Shown one piece after another: positions 63,831-64,000 of a DNA stretch of 64,000 bases (its first letter is position 1; every line of letters starts with the position of its first letter). A program made the translations under genes and the position numbers. The notes beneath the pieces were generated by a model. It saw only the letters and a list, made by a program, of their open reading frames with translations, did not search any database and had not been told where the DNA came from. The DNA comes from Clostridiales bacterium (lineage in GTDB: Bacteria > Bacillota > Clostridia > Lachnospirales > Lachnospiraceae). The stretch lies in assembly GCA_018372435.1 (NCBI GenBank), contig JAHAJA010000019.1:1-64000 (forward strand). The letters are read 5' to 3'.

Positions 63831-64000
63831 ACAATATCCTCTCTTTCATCACAGGGTTCACATATTGCTTCACTTAGATTTTTTATAGCCTCAAATTCAT
63901 TTTCTATTATAACTTTTAGTTTTTCTTCAACTACTTTACTTATCTTATCAAATTCAAAAGTGACCTCTAGGCTTTCTTGATACATAATTTCTAAAATATC
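63827..64000 (-). CDS. Partial CDS cut by the right edge, possible carrier protein
   Basis: Only the C-terminal 57 residues are inside the window. They read DILEIMYQESLEVTFEFDKI, then SKVVEEKLKVIIENEFEAIK, and end NLSEAICEPCDEREDIV, with the stop at 63827-63829 overlapping the next gene by 4 nt (translational coupling). The ending FEAIKNLSEAI and the acidic helical character recall the third and fourth helices of an acyl carrier protein, but the spacing is a few residues longer than usual and the phosphopantetheine Ser is not assignable. This is an uncertain call. It would need the sequence beyond the edge. Confidence 0.5.
   Translation of the reverse strand, partial: DILEIMYQESLEVTFEFDKISKVVEEKLKVIIENEFEAIKNLSEAICEPCDEREDIV

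Noticed and set aside
1..64000. CRISPR array, tRNA or rRNA genes, insertion sequence transposase, prophage
   Set aside because: No regularly spaced repeats with spacers, no cloverleaf or rRNA sequence, and no transposase, integrase or phage genes were seen.

Overview
The window comes from a low-GC, endospore-forming, Gram-positive anaerobe of the Clostridia. Spore genes (an alpha/beta small acid-soluble spore protein and a PdaB-like deacetylase), strong AGGAGG ribosome sites, a GH42 beta-galactosidase and many radical SAM enzymes all fit this. A Lachnospiraceae member close to Lachnoclostridium (Clostridium) phytofermentans is my best guess, made from memory of such genomes and not from a search.

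Layout. (1) 0.2-9.5 kb, minus strand: a housekeeping protein quality-control block read in the order ssp, glmM, tig, clpP, clpX, lon, engB. Its leaders and spacers carry unusual structure: a 69-bp tandem repeat before tig, a shared 16-nt block before lon and glmM, three hairpins between lon and engB, and a 129-bp symmetrical stem-loop between glmM and ssp. (2) 10-24 kb: mixed single genes and short operons (sodium:alanine symporter, DJ-1/PfpI protein, CTP synthase, GNAT acetyltransferase, GH42 beta-galactosidase, flavodoxin-fold quinone reductase, U32 peptidase plus class III aminotransferase, PdaB-like deacetylase). It includes two broken genes: a frameshifted argC and a headless XRE-type regulator. 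(3) 24.7-64 kb: more than 30 genes, all on the minus strand and mostly touching or overlapping, running off the right edge. This is a biosynthetic gene cluster.

The cluster combines two ketosynthase pairs (each an intact Cys-His-His FabF-type enzyme plus a partner without the histidines), one intact and one degenerate hot-dog dehydratase, two SDR reductases, two FAD-dependent desaturase-like proteins (one degenerate), six cobalamin-type radical SAM proteins, three acyl-activating enzymes (FAAL-like, PaaK-like, GH3), three BtrH-type acyltransferase-like proteins (one without its cysteine), a GT2 glycosyltransferase, a PIG-L deacetylase, an aldehyde dehydrogenase, redox and metal-binding accessory proteins, a DUF2264 protein, a MacB/Lol-like ABC exporter and a TauE/SafE permease. 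No complete acyl carrier protein lies in the window. A gene cut by the right edge could hold one.

The simplest joint reading is a highly reducing type II polyketide or fatty-acyl pathway of the ladderane/aryl-polyene sort. Radical SAM chemistry would remodel the chain. Glycosylation, N-deacetylation and acyl transfer to an amine would follow, then export. At its downstream end the cluster runs, with no convincing terminator, into a 58-residue Cys-rich ORF and panD (beta-alanine, needed for the phosphopantetheine arm of carrier proteins). The product is unknown to me, and this cluster is the most interesting content of the window.
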